DNA of 64,000 nucleotides, from the NCBI RefSeq assembly GCF_004358205.1, contig NZ_SMYO01000002.1, positions 62,001 through 126,000 of the forward strand. Direction: 5' to 3'. The stretch is from Bacillus salipaludis (lineage in GTDB: Bacteria > Bacillota > Bacilli > Bacillales_B > DSM-18226). A program made the translations under genes and the position numbers. The first letter of the stretch is position 1; the number at the start of each line of letters is the position of its first letter. The notes under the pieces are model-generated. The model worked only from the letters and a program-made list of their open reading frames with translations. It ran no database searches and was not told the DNA's origin. Below, piece by piece: positions 45,360-53,357 of this stretch.

Positions 45360-46066
45360 TGTTAACTATTAATGATATCAATGTATACTATGGTAATATT
45401 CATGCCTTAAAAGGTGTTTCCCTTGAAATCAACCAGGGGGAAATTGTTACTTTGATTGGGGCGAACGGTGCTGGGAAGAGTACACTATTAAAAACGATCT
45501 CGGGTTTACTAAAACCAAAGAATGGTGAAATCCTATTTGAGGGAAAGCCAATTGGTGGTAAAGTGGCCCAGTCCATCGTAAAAATGGGTTTATCCCATGT
45601 TCCGGAAGGACGCCGTGTGTTTGCTAATATGTCAGTGGAGGAAAACCTTGAATTAGGTGCCTATCTTCGAAATGATAAGCAAGGAATTCGCGAGGACTTC
45701 GATAAGGTGTATCAGTTGTTCCCGCGCCTTCATGAGCGCCGCAAGCAATTATCTGGAACATTATCCGGCGGGGAGCAGCAAATGCTCGCAATGGGGCGTG
45801 CATTAATGGCTCGTCCAAAGCTGTTGTTATTGGATGAACCATCAATGGGACTTGCACCGCTTTTAGTTAAAACAATTTTTAATATTATCGAGGAAATAAA
45901 TAAAACAGGCACAACGATTCTCTTGATTGAACAAAACGCCAATATGGCCTTATCAATCGCTGACCGTGCCTATGTCATTGAAACAGGGAAAATTGTTGCA
46001 TCAGGTTCTGCAGAAGAACTCACGGCAAGTGATCAAATTAAATCAGCCTACCTTGGGGGGCATTAG
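45359..46066 (+). CDS. livF: Branched-chain amino-acid ABC transporter ATPase LivF
   Basis: 235 residues. Walker A GANGAGKST, signature LSGGEQQML, Walker B LLLLDEPSMGLAP and switch EQNA, all as in LivF. Last gene of the operon; a strong terminator starts at its stop codon. Confidence 0.9.
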   Translation: MLTINDINVYYGNIHALKGVSLEINQGEIVTLIGANGAGKSTLLKTISGLLKPKNGEILFEGKPIGGKVAQSIVKMGLSHVPEGRRVFANMSVEENLELGAYLRNDKQGIREDFDKVYQLFPRLHERRKQLSGTLSGGEQQMLAMGRALMARPKLLLLDEPSMGLAPLLVKTIFNIIEEINKTGTTILLIEQNANMALSIADRAYVIETGKIVASGSAEELTASDQIKSAYLGGH

Positions 46067-46103
46067 AAAAGGTATTGGGGAAACCCCAGTACCTTTTCTT
46101 TAT
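46066..46103 (+). terminator. Terminator of the liv operon
   Basis: 15-bp stem GAAAAGGTATTGGGG / CCCCAGTACCTTTTC, then a T-rich tail. Confidence 0.85.
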
Positions 46104-46127
46104 TATAAGGCTTTGTTAAAGAACAAT

Positions 46128-46319
46128 GTTGATTGGAGAGGAAGGTGCGAGACTCCTCGAAAATGCTAACGCATTTTCTTCGTGCGTGGGCGGATTCGAG
46201 GATGTAATTCAATGTCCTGCGGGAGCAGCGGGACAGGTGAGACCCCACAGGCGCTTTCAGCGCCGAGGATGCTCACCGCCCGCCCCGCGGAAAGCGAGCA
46301 TCCTGGAGCGGAAATCAAC
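46128..46319. repeat. Dispersed element with GTTGATT/AATCAAC ends (long copy)
   Basis: 192 bp. It starts GTTGATTGGAGAGGAAGG, runs through GTGCGAGACTCC and the GC-rich GCGGGAGCAGCGGGACAGG core with several internal palindromes, and ends GGAGCGGAAATCAAC. This resembles a repeat family I know from many Bacillus genomes. About 60 bp of unrelated sequence (from 46155, AAAATGCTAACGCATTTT near its start) interrupts the usual order between GAGACTCC and CCTGCGGG. It has no transposase, so it is a mobile-like non-autonomous element at most. Confidence 0.75.
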
Positions 46320-46340
46320 AACCAAGTTTAACACAGTCTA

Positions 46341-48128
46341 TTATAAATCCAGATTCACTTGCTCCCTTAGTTTCGGGCTCAATTGATGTCTGATTTTAAT
46401 TGCATAATCCTCACACAGCTGCTCGATTCCGACAGAGACAAGTGAAAAAATATTGGCATAATTCTTTTGGACTTCCCATTTCAATTCATTCTTTCCGCAA
46501 ATACTATAATGGTTTAATTCCTCTATTTCTTTTTTTAGTTTTGCAAACTCTGCTGCTTGCAGCTCATCAGGCAGTTTAAGGATTTGATCAATTTTTTCAA
46601 TATAATTTAAAGATTGCACAATTTTCCGCTTAATATCACAATAGGCTGCTCCGTCAATTAGAGCATATTTTAATTTAAACTCATTGAGTTGGTGAGCTGC
46701 AGCGTACGTTGCGGCAACGATGTCATCCCTCGTCATCTCAGTAGTCTCATAGCTCAGCATATGCTTCCATGATGGCTGAGTGATCGCCTTGCGGTGGTCC
46801 TCAAGCGTATGACAGAGCTTTTTGTAACCGTACCTTTCTGGATGCTCAAAAGCAGGACTTGCCGGGTCTAAAAAGGGAGCCAGCGGTGCTACAAAATAAA
46901 ACAGCCTTGGGTCTCGCCCGCAGGCAAGATGAATTTGCTTGCAAAACGATATGTTTTTTAAGGCGCTTTCATACGTCTGCCCCGGTATCCCTACCATGAA
47001 AAACAAATCAATTTTCTTACAGCCATGCTTTAAGGCAAAATTTAATGTGTCGATAACCTTCTGATTTGTACAGCTAAACTTTCCATTGTTCCGTCTTAGA
47101 TTTTCATCAAAGGTTTCAAGGGTAATTTCAATACTGTATTTCGGGACACTTTTCTGTAGCTTTTGGAAAAAGTGTTCATCGGCATATTGGAATAATTCAA
47201 AAACAATTTCATTTTTTAGATGGATGTTTTTCAGAAGGCGTAGGAATTCTTTAACATAGTCATCTCCGCCCTGGCGGATATCGTGCAGAATAAAAATGGG
47301 CGCCCGGCTGAAACGTTGAATAAATTGAATGTCTTCGACCAGCTTAGCGGGAGACCTAAGTGCAAGATGGCTGCGCTTACAATTTTCATTGTAGGCATCC
47401 CGGGATCCACCGCAAATCAGGCAATTTTGCGTGCAGCCCCGCGCTGTAAGCAAAGCCGTATTGGGGTATTGCAGCCAGCCATTATAGGGAAGCGGGTCCA
47501 TAAAGTTACGGTATTTAAAAACGGAACGAATCGTGTAGCGATAGCCTGGGACATCAAACTCATCTAAATCCTTTGGTACATACGTAATCGGATTAAAGCC
47601 CTTTTGGTTGTCTCTTTTCCAAGTAAGGTTTGGGATGTCTGCGTAATGGGTGTTCCCTGCCACGAGTTTATTCATTAGGAGGAGCATCAGCTTTTCAGTC
47701 GAATCCCCGCGCATCACGAAATCAATAAATGGATATTCAATTAATTCTTTGTGGTAGTAGGTGGCAGATAACCCGCCGAAAATGATAGGGGTATCTGGAT
47801 GGAGTTGTTTCACTACTTTGGCGAGTTCAATGCTTCCATGAGCATGGGGCAGCCAATGCAGGTCAATACCAAACGCTCTTGTGTTCAGGCTGCGTAATTT
47901 TTTTTCAACATTAAAGCTCGGATTCATCAGCATCCGATTGGCAATATTAATAATTCGGACTTTAAATCCATATCGTTCTAAATAATCGGCGATACTTGTT
48001 AACCCGATTGGATACATTTCGAAAACCGGTGTTGACGGAACAACATCACTAATGGGTCCAGCAAGTAAGGCATTTTCCCGAAAATCATAGACACTAGGTG
48101 CATGTAAAAGAACCAAATCGTATTTCAA
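46341..48128 (-). CDS. B12-binding-domain radical SAM protein
   Basis: 595 residues from TTG 48128, chosen because GAGGGTGG is 5-9 bp upstream; the frame opens at 48143. An N-terminal cobalamin-binding-like domain (residues ~1-150, with GGLSATYY) is followed by a radical SAM core with the [4Fe-4S] motif CTQNCLIC (C-x3-C-x2-C). The arrangement resembles the Ta0216/TIGR04190 type. Such enzymes do methylations or rearrangements on unreactive carbons. The substrate is unknown, and no peptide precursor or biosynthetic partner is adjacent. Single gene. Confidence 0.75.
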   Translation of the reverse strand: MKYDLVLLHAPSVYDFRENALLAGPISDVVPSTPVFEMYPIGLTSIADYLERYGFKVRIINIANRMLMNPSFNVEKKLRSLNTRAFGIDLHWLPHAHGSIELAKVVKQLHPDTPIIFGGLSATYYHKELIEYPFIDFVMRGDSTEKLMLLLMNKLVAGNTHYADIPNLTWKRDNQKGFNPITYVPKDLDEFDVPGYRYTIRSVFKYRNFMDPLPYNGWLQYPNTALLTARGCTQNCLICGGSRDAYNENCKRSHLALRSPAKLVEDIQFIQRFSRAPIFILHDIRQGGDDYVKEFLRLLKNIHLKNEIVFELFQYADEHFFQKLQKSVPKYSIEITLETFDENLRRNNGKFSCTNQKVIDTLNFALKHGCKKIDLFFMVGIPGQTYESALKNISFCKQIHLACGRDPRLFYFVAPLAPFLDPASPAFEHPERYGYKKLCHTLEDHRKAITQPSWKHMLSYETTEMTRDDIVAATYAAAHQLNEFKLKYALIDGAAYCDIKRKIVQSLNYIEKIDQILKLPDELQAAEFAKLKKEIEELNHYSICGKNELKWEVQKNYANIFSLVSVGIEQLCEDYAIKIRHQLSPKLREQVNLDL

Positions 48129-48312
48129 ACCAACCACCCTCAATCCAAATTGTTTGCAGGAATCTTGGAAGTTTTCTAATTTACTTCAGTTTACTACATC
48201 CATTGTTTTAGAGAGTGACAATCAGGTGACAGTTTTTGGAGCATTGTGTGAGCAGGGCCATCTATATTTGGTATAATGGCAATAAAAAAGTTCCTTTTAA
48301 GGATGATGGAAA

Positions 48313-48789
48313 ATGGCACAGATAAAAACAAACGCAATGCGGATTCTTGATGCAAAGAAGATTCCGTATGACATGCATACATACGATAACAAGGACGGAA
48401 AAATCGATGGGGTTTCGGTTGCCCATAAAATCGGCAGAGATCCTGAAGAAGTATACAAAACCCTCGTTGCCCATGGGGCATCGAAAAACATCTATGTCTT
48501 TGTCATTCCCGTTGAGGCAGAATTGGATCTAAAAAAAGCTGCAAAGGTTTCCGGTGAAAAAAAGATTGAAATGATTCCGGTAAAGGATATCCAAAAATGG
48601 ACAGGTTACATCCGCGGCGGCTGCTCACCGATTGGAATGAAAAAGGAATATAAAACCTTTATAGCAGTGGCCGCAAAACAGCTTGAAGTAATGGTCGTCA
48701 GCGCTGGGAAAATTGGCGTACAAATTGTATTAAAGCCCGAGCATTTACATGAAACGGCCAAGGCCGAATTTGCCGATCTCTTAAAATAA
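48313..48789 (+). CDS. ybaK: Cys-tRNA(Pro)/Cys-tRNA(Cys) deacylase
   Basis: 158 residues, the normal length of the YbaK/EbsC editing family. It hydrolyses Cys mis-attached to tRNA-Pro by prolyl-tRNA synthetase. The fold markers (VYKTLVAHG, IPVEAELDLKKAAK, GYIRGGCSPIGMKK with the conserved Lys and Gly residues) are all present. Single gene with a purine-rich ribosome site. Confidence 0.9.
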   Translation: MAQIKTNAMRILDAKKIPYDMHTYDNKDGKIDGVSVAHKIGRDPEEVYKTLVAHGASKNIYVFVIPVEAELDLKKAAKVSGEKKIEMIPVKDIQKWTGYIRGGCSPIGMKKEYKTFIAVAAKQLEVMVVSAGKIGVQIVLKPEHLHETAKAEFADLLK

Positions 48790-48836
48790 ACCAAACATAG
48801 GTTTTAATCAAATTTTAATCTCCTCACTTCCAATAG

Positions 48837-48869
48837 GCATTCACCTATAAAAGACACACGCATATGATA
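48837..48869 (+). promoter_or_regulatory. Possible sporulation-type promoter
   Basis: GCATT, 19 bp, then CATATGATA resembles sigma-G/sigma-K style elements. It would start transcription just before the structured leader of the twin P-loop gene. The spacing is a little long. Confidence 0.3.
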
Positions 48870-48890
48870 AGGTGAAAATGTCAGAAAGAA

Positions 48891-48974
48891 ACCTCGCCGA
48901 CTACAAATCCGTAAGGCAGTTCATGGGGCGAAGTTGCACTTAATGCCGGATAGGAGGTAAGCTTTCCTATTGGC
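48891..48974 (+). ncRNA. Structured 5' leader, riboswitch-like, class not recognised
   Basis: Pairings visible by eye: ACCTC (48891) with GAGGT (48954), ATCC (48907) with GGAT (48948), GGCA (48915) with TGCC (48944) and CGCC (48895) with GGCG (48927). The last crosses the others and makes a pseudoknot. A competing hairpin, GCC-GGATAGGA with TCCTAT-T-GGC (48945-48974), uses the same 3' strands. This fits an aptamer plus switch upstream of the GTG at 48996, but it matches no riboswitch consensus I can recall. Confidence 0.45.
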
Positions 48975-48995
48975 TGATAAAGGGAGTGTTGTTAA

Positions 48996-50105
48996 GTGGT
49001 AGGGAAAGTTAAAAATTATTTCGCCGGTGGCAATACAGCAAGAGGATTTCACAGTCTTTATGATTCCAACCTCCAGGGGCTTGATCGCTTATTTATTTTA
49101 AAAGGAGGGCCAGGAACAGGAAAATCCTCTTTAATGAAAAAAATAGGCAATGAATGGCTGGAAAAAGGCTATAATATTGAATTCCTCCATTGCTCCTCTG
49201 ATAACAACTCGATCGACGGTGTAATTATTCCAGCCTTAAAAGTGGGAATTGTCGATGGAACGGCTCCGCATGTCATTGAACCGCAGGCACCGGGGGCAGT
49301 AGAAGAGTATATTAATCTTGGAGAAGCATGGAATTCCCAAAAACTCCGCTTTCATAAAAATAAAATTCAACGCCTGACCAATCAAATCAGTGAATCCTTC
49401 CAAACGGCCTACGCTACGTTTAACGAAGCATTGGACATTCATGATGATTGGGAGAAAATTTACATCGGAAGTATGGATTTTAAAAAGGCGGATCAATTAA
49501 CCAATAAACTCATTGAAAATTTCTTTGGAAAAATGAAATTGAATAAAAAGTCCGATATTCGCCATCGCTTTTTAGGAGCAGCCACACCAATGGGTGCTGT
49601 TGATTTTGTACCGAATTTAACCGAAGAGATTACGAAACGTTATTTTATCAAAGGCCGGCCCGGTTCCGGAAAATCAACGATGCTGAAGAAGCTTGCAGCA
49701 GCGGCAGAAGAAAGAGGGGTCGATGCCGAAGTTTATCACTGTGGTTTTGATCCGAATAGTCTGGATATGGTCATTTTAAGGGAGCTTGGGATTGCCATCT
49801 TTGATAGCACCGCCCCGCATGAATATTTCCCAAGCCGCGATGGCGATGAAATTATTGATATGTACGAACTTTTAATTGAACCTGGAACAGATGAAATTTA
49901 CGCAGATTTTATCACTGAAATTTCCGGGAAATATAAAACAAAAATGACAGAGGCTACCTCCTATCTTGCAAAGGCAAAGGATTTGCATGATGAGCTTGAG
50001 GAAATCTATGTTTCCGCTATGGATTTTACAGTAGTAGAAAAAATCCAAAGTGAAATTCGTGAGAAGATCAATGAGTTGGGGGACTTGGCTGAAGTTAATG
50101 CATAA
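48996..50105 (+). CDS. Twin P-loop ATPase of unknown function
   Basis: 369 residues from GTG with AGGGAG upstream. The protein is an internal duplication: P-loop GGPGTGKSS at 37-45 and again GRPGSGKST at 220-228, each followed by an HCSSDNNSIDG / HCGFDPNSLDM segment and, later, IYIGSMDF / IYVSAMDF. It is cytoplasmic. It looks like the PRK06851-type family, known only as a hypothetical ATPase. The structured leader suggests regulated expression. I cannot assign a function. Confidence 0.7.
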   Translation: MVGKVKNYFAGGNTARGFHSLYDSNLQGLDRLFILKGGPGTGKSSLMKKIGNEWLEKGYNIEFLHCSSDNNSIDGVIIPALKVGIVDGTAPHVIEPQAPGAVEEYINLGEAWNSQKLRFHKNKIQRLTNQISESFQTAYATFNEALDIHDDWEKIYIGSMDFKKADQLTNKLIENFFGKMKLNKKSDIRHRFLGAATPMGAVDFVPNLTEEITKRYFIKGRPGSGKSTMLKKLAAAAEERGVDAEVYHCGFDPNSLDMVILRELGIAIFDSTAPHEYFPSRDGDEIIDMYELLIEPGTDEIYADFITEISGKYKTKMTEATSYLAKAKDLHDELEEIYVSAMDFTVVEKIQSEIREKINELGDLAEVNA

Positions 50106-50163
50106 GAAAATGAAAAAGGTTAGTAAATCAGAAAAAAACATCAATATAACTCCTCAAAACAGT

Positions 50164-50193
50164 AAGCCAGGCGGTGACCGCCTGGCTTTTTAT
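50164..50193. terminator. Terminator between the ATPase gene and the small spore gene
   Basis: Stem AGCCAGGCGG / CCGCCTGGCT, loop TGA, then a T-rich tail on the plus strand. It also lies at the end of the minus-strand small gene. Confidence 0.85.
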
Positions 50194-50348
50194 TGATGGG
50201 GATTGGTTTTACTTTGCTGGCTTTTTACGTTCTTTTTGTTGCCCTTGCTGTTATCTCCGCTGACAAATTCACTGGCGAATTCCGCTTCTGCATGCCCATC
50301 CTGTGGAGAATTTTGATTGCCGCTGCCTTTGTTATATTTCTTTGTCAT
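50190..50348 (-). CDS. Small acid-soluble-spore-protein-like peptide, 52 residues
   Basis: ATG at 50348 has AAAGGAG correctly spaced upstream, and TAA falls at the terminator. The 52-residue product is Asn/Gln/Lys/Ser-rich, lacks hydrophobic stretches and contains EAEFASEFVSG. EFASE is the site cut by the germination protease GPR in gamma- and alpha/beta-type SASPs. That supports a spore role, probably amino-acid storage of the gamma type. Only one site is present, whereas SspE has two. The gene stands alone and converges on the twin P-loop gene. Confidence 0.6.
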   Translation of the reverse strand: MTKKYNKGSGNQNSPQDGHAEAEFASEFVSGDNSKGNKKNVKSQQSKTNPHQ

Positions 50349-50491
50349 AGTTAAGCTCCTTTCCTATTCATAATCTATAGTTTGGCATGTGATCAATTGT
50401 TTATGCGCAAGATTGTTTCTTCCTAATAGTGGCAATAACTAGACTAACTATTTTAGAATGATAGAAAGATCAATGCCGGGGGATGAGAAAT

Positions 50492-51157
50492 TTGAGCGAT
50501 GAAGTCGCGTTATTAACCAATCTATTTGAAAAAAGCCGCAATGAAGCAAATGCCAAACCGATGGAAAAATACTTGAAGAATCATTTTCCCTTTCTCGGAA
50601 TTAAAACACCGCAAAGAAGAGAGCTTGAAAAACAATTTTTCAATGAAACAGGAATTTTAAAAAAACCGTTTCATCCTGGTTTTGTCCTTGAGCTTTGGGA
50701 AAAAACAGAAAGAGAGTATCAATATACGGCATTAGGGTATCTCGAAAAATTACAAAAGAAACTGCAAAAGGAGGATTTGGCTTTTTTGGAGGGGCTGATT
50801 ACTACTAAATCTTGGTGGGATTCGGTTGATGCATTGGCACCAAAGCCGGTTGGTACGATTGCTCAAAAGTTTCCAGAGGTAATGGGTGAAACGATTGAAA
50901 GCTGGACTGTACATGAAAATATGTGGCTGCGCAGGGCCTCGATTCTTTTTCAATTGAAATACAAAAAAGAAACAAGGGAAGAAATTCTCTACGAATACAT
51001 AAGAAGAAACGCCGACAGCAAGGAGTTTTTTATCCAAAAGGCAATTGGCTGGGCCCTACGCGAATATTCGAAAACCAATCCAGAATCGGTAAGAAAGTTT
51101 ATTGAAAGCCGCAAGCTGGCTCCACTAAGTGTCCGTGAAGGGAGTAAGTATATATAA
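50492..51157 (+). CDS. DNA alkylation repair protein, AlkD-like glycosylase
   Basis: 221 residues from TTG 50492, spaced 9 bp from GGGGGATGAG; ATG 50483 is the alternative. HEAT-like helical repeats with the AlkD landmarks TKSWWDSVDAL (catalytic Asp region), RRASILFQLKYK and FFIQKAIGWALREYSKTNP. These match B. cereus AlkD closely. AlkD removes N3- and N7-alkylated purines by a non-base-flipping mechanism. The chain ends about 12 residues earlier than AlkD. Confidence 0.87.
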   Translation: MSDEVALLTNLFEKSRNEANAKPMEKYLKNHFPFLGIKTPQRRELEKQFFNETGILKKPFHPGFVLELWEKTEREYQYTALGYLEKLQKKLQKEDLAFLEGLITTKSWWDSVDALAPKPVGTIAQKFPEVMGETIESWTVHENMWLRRASILFQLKYKKETREEILYEYIRRNADSKEFFIQKAIGWALREYSKTNPESVRKFIESRKLAPLSVREGSKYI

Positions 51158-51313
51158 AGGGATGTAAGCAATAACAGCAACGGCAGGGGGAAATCGCGTA
51201 CAAAACGGCGATTAACTCTATCGTGTTCGGATTAGCAATTTAAAATAAACAATTGGACTGTGTTAACAAGGCGCAAGCTTTGTTATATAATTTACCAAAA
51301 AGGCAGGGTAAGG

Positions 51314-51547
51314 ATGAGTACAAAAAGCAATAAATTATCACATGGCTGGACCATTATTTCGCACCCATCGTATCAAATTTTTTCGAATAAAAATGCTTAC
51401 GTGATCATCGATGAAGACCATGACGTAGTTCTTCGCTTCTCCCTCCAGGAAAGTGAGATTGAAATTCTGGGCGGGAGCTGGAATTTAAATTACAAAATCA
51501 ATCTCGGTTTTAAAACAATCAAAATCTTGAATGCACCTGAAGAGTAA
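51314..51547 (+). CDS. Small hypothetical protein, 77 residues
   Basis: ATG 51314 lies in AGGGTAAGGATG; the frame opens at 51260 without a ribosome site. The product alternates short beta strands (GWTIISHPSYQIF, YVIIDEDHDVVLRFS, IEILGGSWNLNYKI) and looks like a compact beta protein. No motif that I recognise, no signal peptide. Single gene, followed by a strong terminator. Confidence 0.65.
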   Translation: MSTKSNKLSHGWTIISHPSYQIFSNKNAYVIIDEDHDVVLRFSLQESEIEILGGSWNLNYKINLGFKTIKILNAPEE

Positions 51548-51551
51548 AAAG

Positions 51552-51582
51552 AAAGGCACGCTGAGTCAGCGTGCCTTTGTTG
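51552..51582. terminator. Bidirectional terminator
   Basis: Perfect 13-bp stem AAAGGCACGCTGA / TCAGCGTGCCTTT. It overlaps the 3' end of the convergent TetR gene. Confidence 0.85.
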
Positions 51583-52222
51583 TTCCCAGTCCGTGCATAA
51601 TAAATTGGATAATTCGTTCCGTCTCGACTTCATCATCCCACTCAGCATGGGGGAAAAGTAAGTATTGAGCCATCAATGAGCCGAAAATGGTGGTAATGGC
51701 AAGCCTAGCAGCACTTTCCGGTGGCATTTCAATCATTTGCCCCTTGGCTTGGTAGTGTTGAATGACATTAACGAATCGGTCAAACGTTTTTTTCGCCACA
51801 TGCTCGAAAAATTGCTCCCTTAATTCCGGCTGAAAGGGAATTTCCTGGAGCATGATTTTTAAAATAGAGATATGCTTTTTTAAAAATTCACGGCGGTTCT
51901 CCATCATGGCTCTGATAAAATCCTCAACGTGGTCAAACTCACGGTCTAAAACCTTATTTAAATCATTGATGATGAAGGGGCCAATCAATTTTGCCATCAT
52001 CGGGGCGACGATGGACATGAGCAGGTCCTTTTTTGTTTTATAATGGCGGAAGATGGTGCCCTCGGCAACACCCGCCTTTTTAGCAATTTCATTTGTCGAA
52101 GTACCGGCATAGCCTTTTTCCGAAAAAGATTCAATTGCTGCGATGAGAATCTTCTTTTGCTTATCAGTTAGTTCATCTTCTTCAGCAAACAGCTGCTGGA
52201 TTAACTCTTCTTCCTCTGACAT
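51566..52222 (-). CDS. TetR-family regulator, YhgD-like
   Basis: 218 residues. HTH at ~22-68 (ILIAAIESFSEKGYAGTSTNEIAKKAGVAEGTIFRHYKTK). It is the last gene of an operon with an ABC-2 exporter, and the promoter upstream of that operon holds two copies of TGAGTAATCACTCA, the likely operator. It probably represses its own operon and responds to an exported compound. AAGGGAG precedes the ATG. Confidence 0.85.
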   Translation of the reverse strand: MSEEEELIQQLFAEEDELTDKQKKILIAAIESFSEKGYAGTSTNEIAKKAGVAEGTIFRHYKTKKDLLMSIVAPMMAKLIGPFIINDLNKVLDREFDHVEDFIRAMMENRREFLKKHISILKIMLQEIPFQPELREQFFEHVAKKTFDRFVNVIQHYQAKGQMIEMPPESAARLAITTIFGSLMAQYLLFPHAEWDDEVETERIIQFIMHGLGTTKAR

Positions 52223-52250
52223 AGGAGACTCCCTTCGGATTTATAGACTG

Positions 52251-53357
52251 TTATATTTTTCGATATTTTTTCAAGGCAAATACATTCAAGACAATAAAGA
52301 CAAGGGCGAATCCGAGTAAGACGAAGAGGTCGCCGCTAATGTTTCTAAGTCCTTCCCCTCGATACATTACGCCTTGCAAAGCATCGCCTCCATAGTACAT
52401 GGGCATGCACCTGGCAATGACCTGCAGCCAGTCTGCCATCCCCTCAACCGGAAAAATACCGGCAAAAAAGATTTGCGGAACGATGACAATCGGGATAAAT
52501 TGCATCATCTGGAATTCAGAATTGGCAAAGGCAGATAATAAAATCCCAAGCGACAAGGCGACCAGGGCTAATGTTAAATTAATGAGAATCACATTCCAAA
52601 TGGAGCCAACCAACATGATATCTAAAACTTTAACGGCAAAAAAGACAACAATGACCGTTTGAATAACGGCAAAGATTCCGTATCCGAGTAAATAGCCAAA
52701 TACGATATCTCTTCTTTGAATCGGAGTGGCCATAAGCCGGTCCAATGTCCCGGTGGTTCTTTCCTTTAACAGGGCAATCCCGGAAATCAGAAAGACAAAA
52801 AAGAAGACAAAGAAGCCGACAAAAATCGCTCCGAGTTTATCAAAAAAGGTCGCATTCTTACTGCCATATACATAATCTGTCTGGATAGTCGGGGCCTTCG
52901 CCGAATCTAGTTTGATTGGCACACCCGGAAGCTTACTTTGGACAGTTTTGATAAATGTTTTCAGTTTTTTGGTCTGTTTTTTGGCATTTTCAGCAGCGAT
53001 GGATTGCTGAATTTTTATTTGCAGCGGTTTTGCTGCAGAAGGGTCATCGTTTTTAAGCGTGAGATTGAACTCTTCATCCTTGAGCTGCAGCAGGGCATCT
53101 AAATCATCCTCGATGACCGTGTCCTTTGGATTATTCACGTGATCATATTGTTTGACGATAAGGTCCTTACTTTTTAATTGCTTTACTAAGGAAGCGTCTG
53201 CGCCTGTTATACCGACCAGGGGCTTTACCGTGTTTCCGTTAAATAAATAATGGAGGAGGGTCATGATTAATAAAGGGGCCACCATCATTAATGCCAGTGC
53301 CCGTTTGTCACGGAGCATCTGCCGGAAAATCCGTTTTACGAGGGCTGTAACTCTCAT
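52251..53357 (-). CDS. ABC-2 type permease of a TetR-controlled exporter
   Basis: 368 residues. One N-terminal membrane helix (~20-40), a large extracytoplasmic domain (~45-170), then five helices, the YhfI/NatB-like ABC-2 layout. The family motif LLKERTTGTLDRLMATPIQRRDIV is present at ~210. It overlaps the ATPase gene by 4 bp (ATGA). It probably exports a hydrophobic compound. Confidence 0.82.
   Translation of the reverse strand: MRVTALVKRIFRQMLRDKRALALMMVAPLLIMTLLHYLFNGNTVKPLVGITGADASLVKQLKSKDLIVKQYDHVNNPKDTVIEDDLDALLQLKDEEFNLTLKNDDPSAAKPLQIKIQQSIAAENAKKQTKKLKTFIKTVQSKLPGVPIKLDSAKAPTIQTDYVYGSKNATFFDKLGAIFVGFFVFFFVFLISGIALLKERTTGTLDRLMATPIQRRDIVFGYLLGYGIFAVIQTVIVVFFAVKVLDIMLVGSIWNVILINLTLALVALSLGILLSAFANSEFQMMQFIPIVIVPQIFFAGIFPVEGMADWLQVIARCMPMYYGGDALQGVMYRGEGLRNISGDLFVLLGFALVFIVLNVFALKKYRKI

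Noticed and set aside
46126..46386. 86-codon frame over the long dispersed element
   Set aside because: It is an accidental frame in a non-coding repeat that has the same sequence elsewhere without a frame.
48841..48990. Known riboswitch class (cobalamin, ydaO, purine, FMN, THF, ZTP, preQ1-II) in the leader of the twin P-loop gene
   Set aside because: I compared the conserved strings I remember for each and none fits, so I list it only as an unassigned structured leader.
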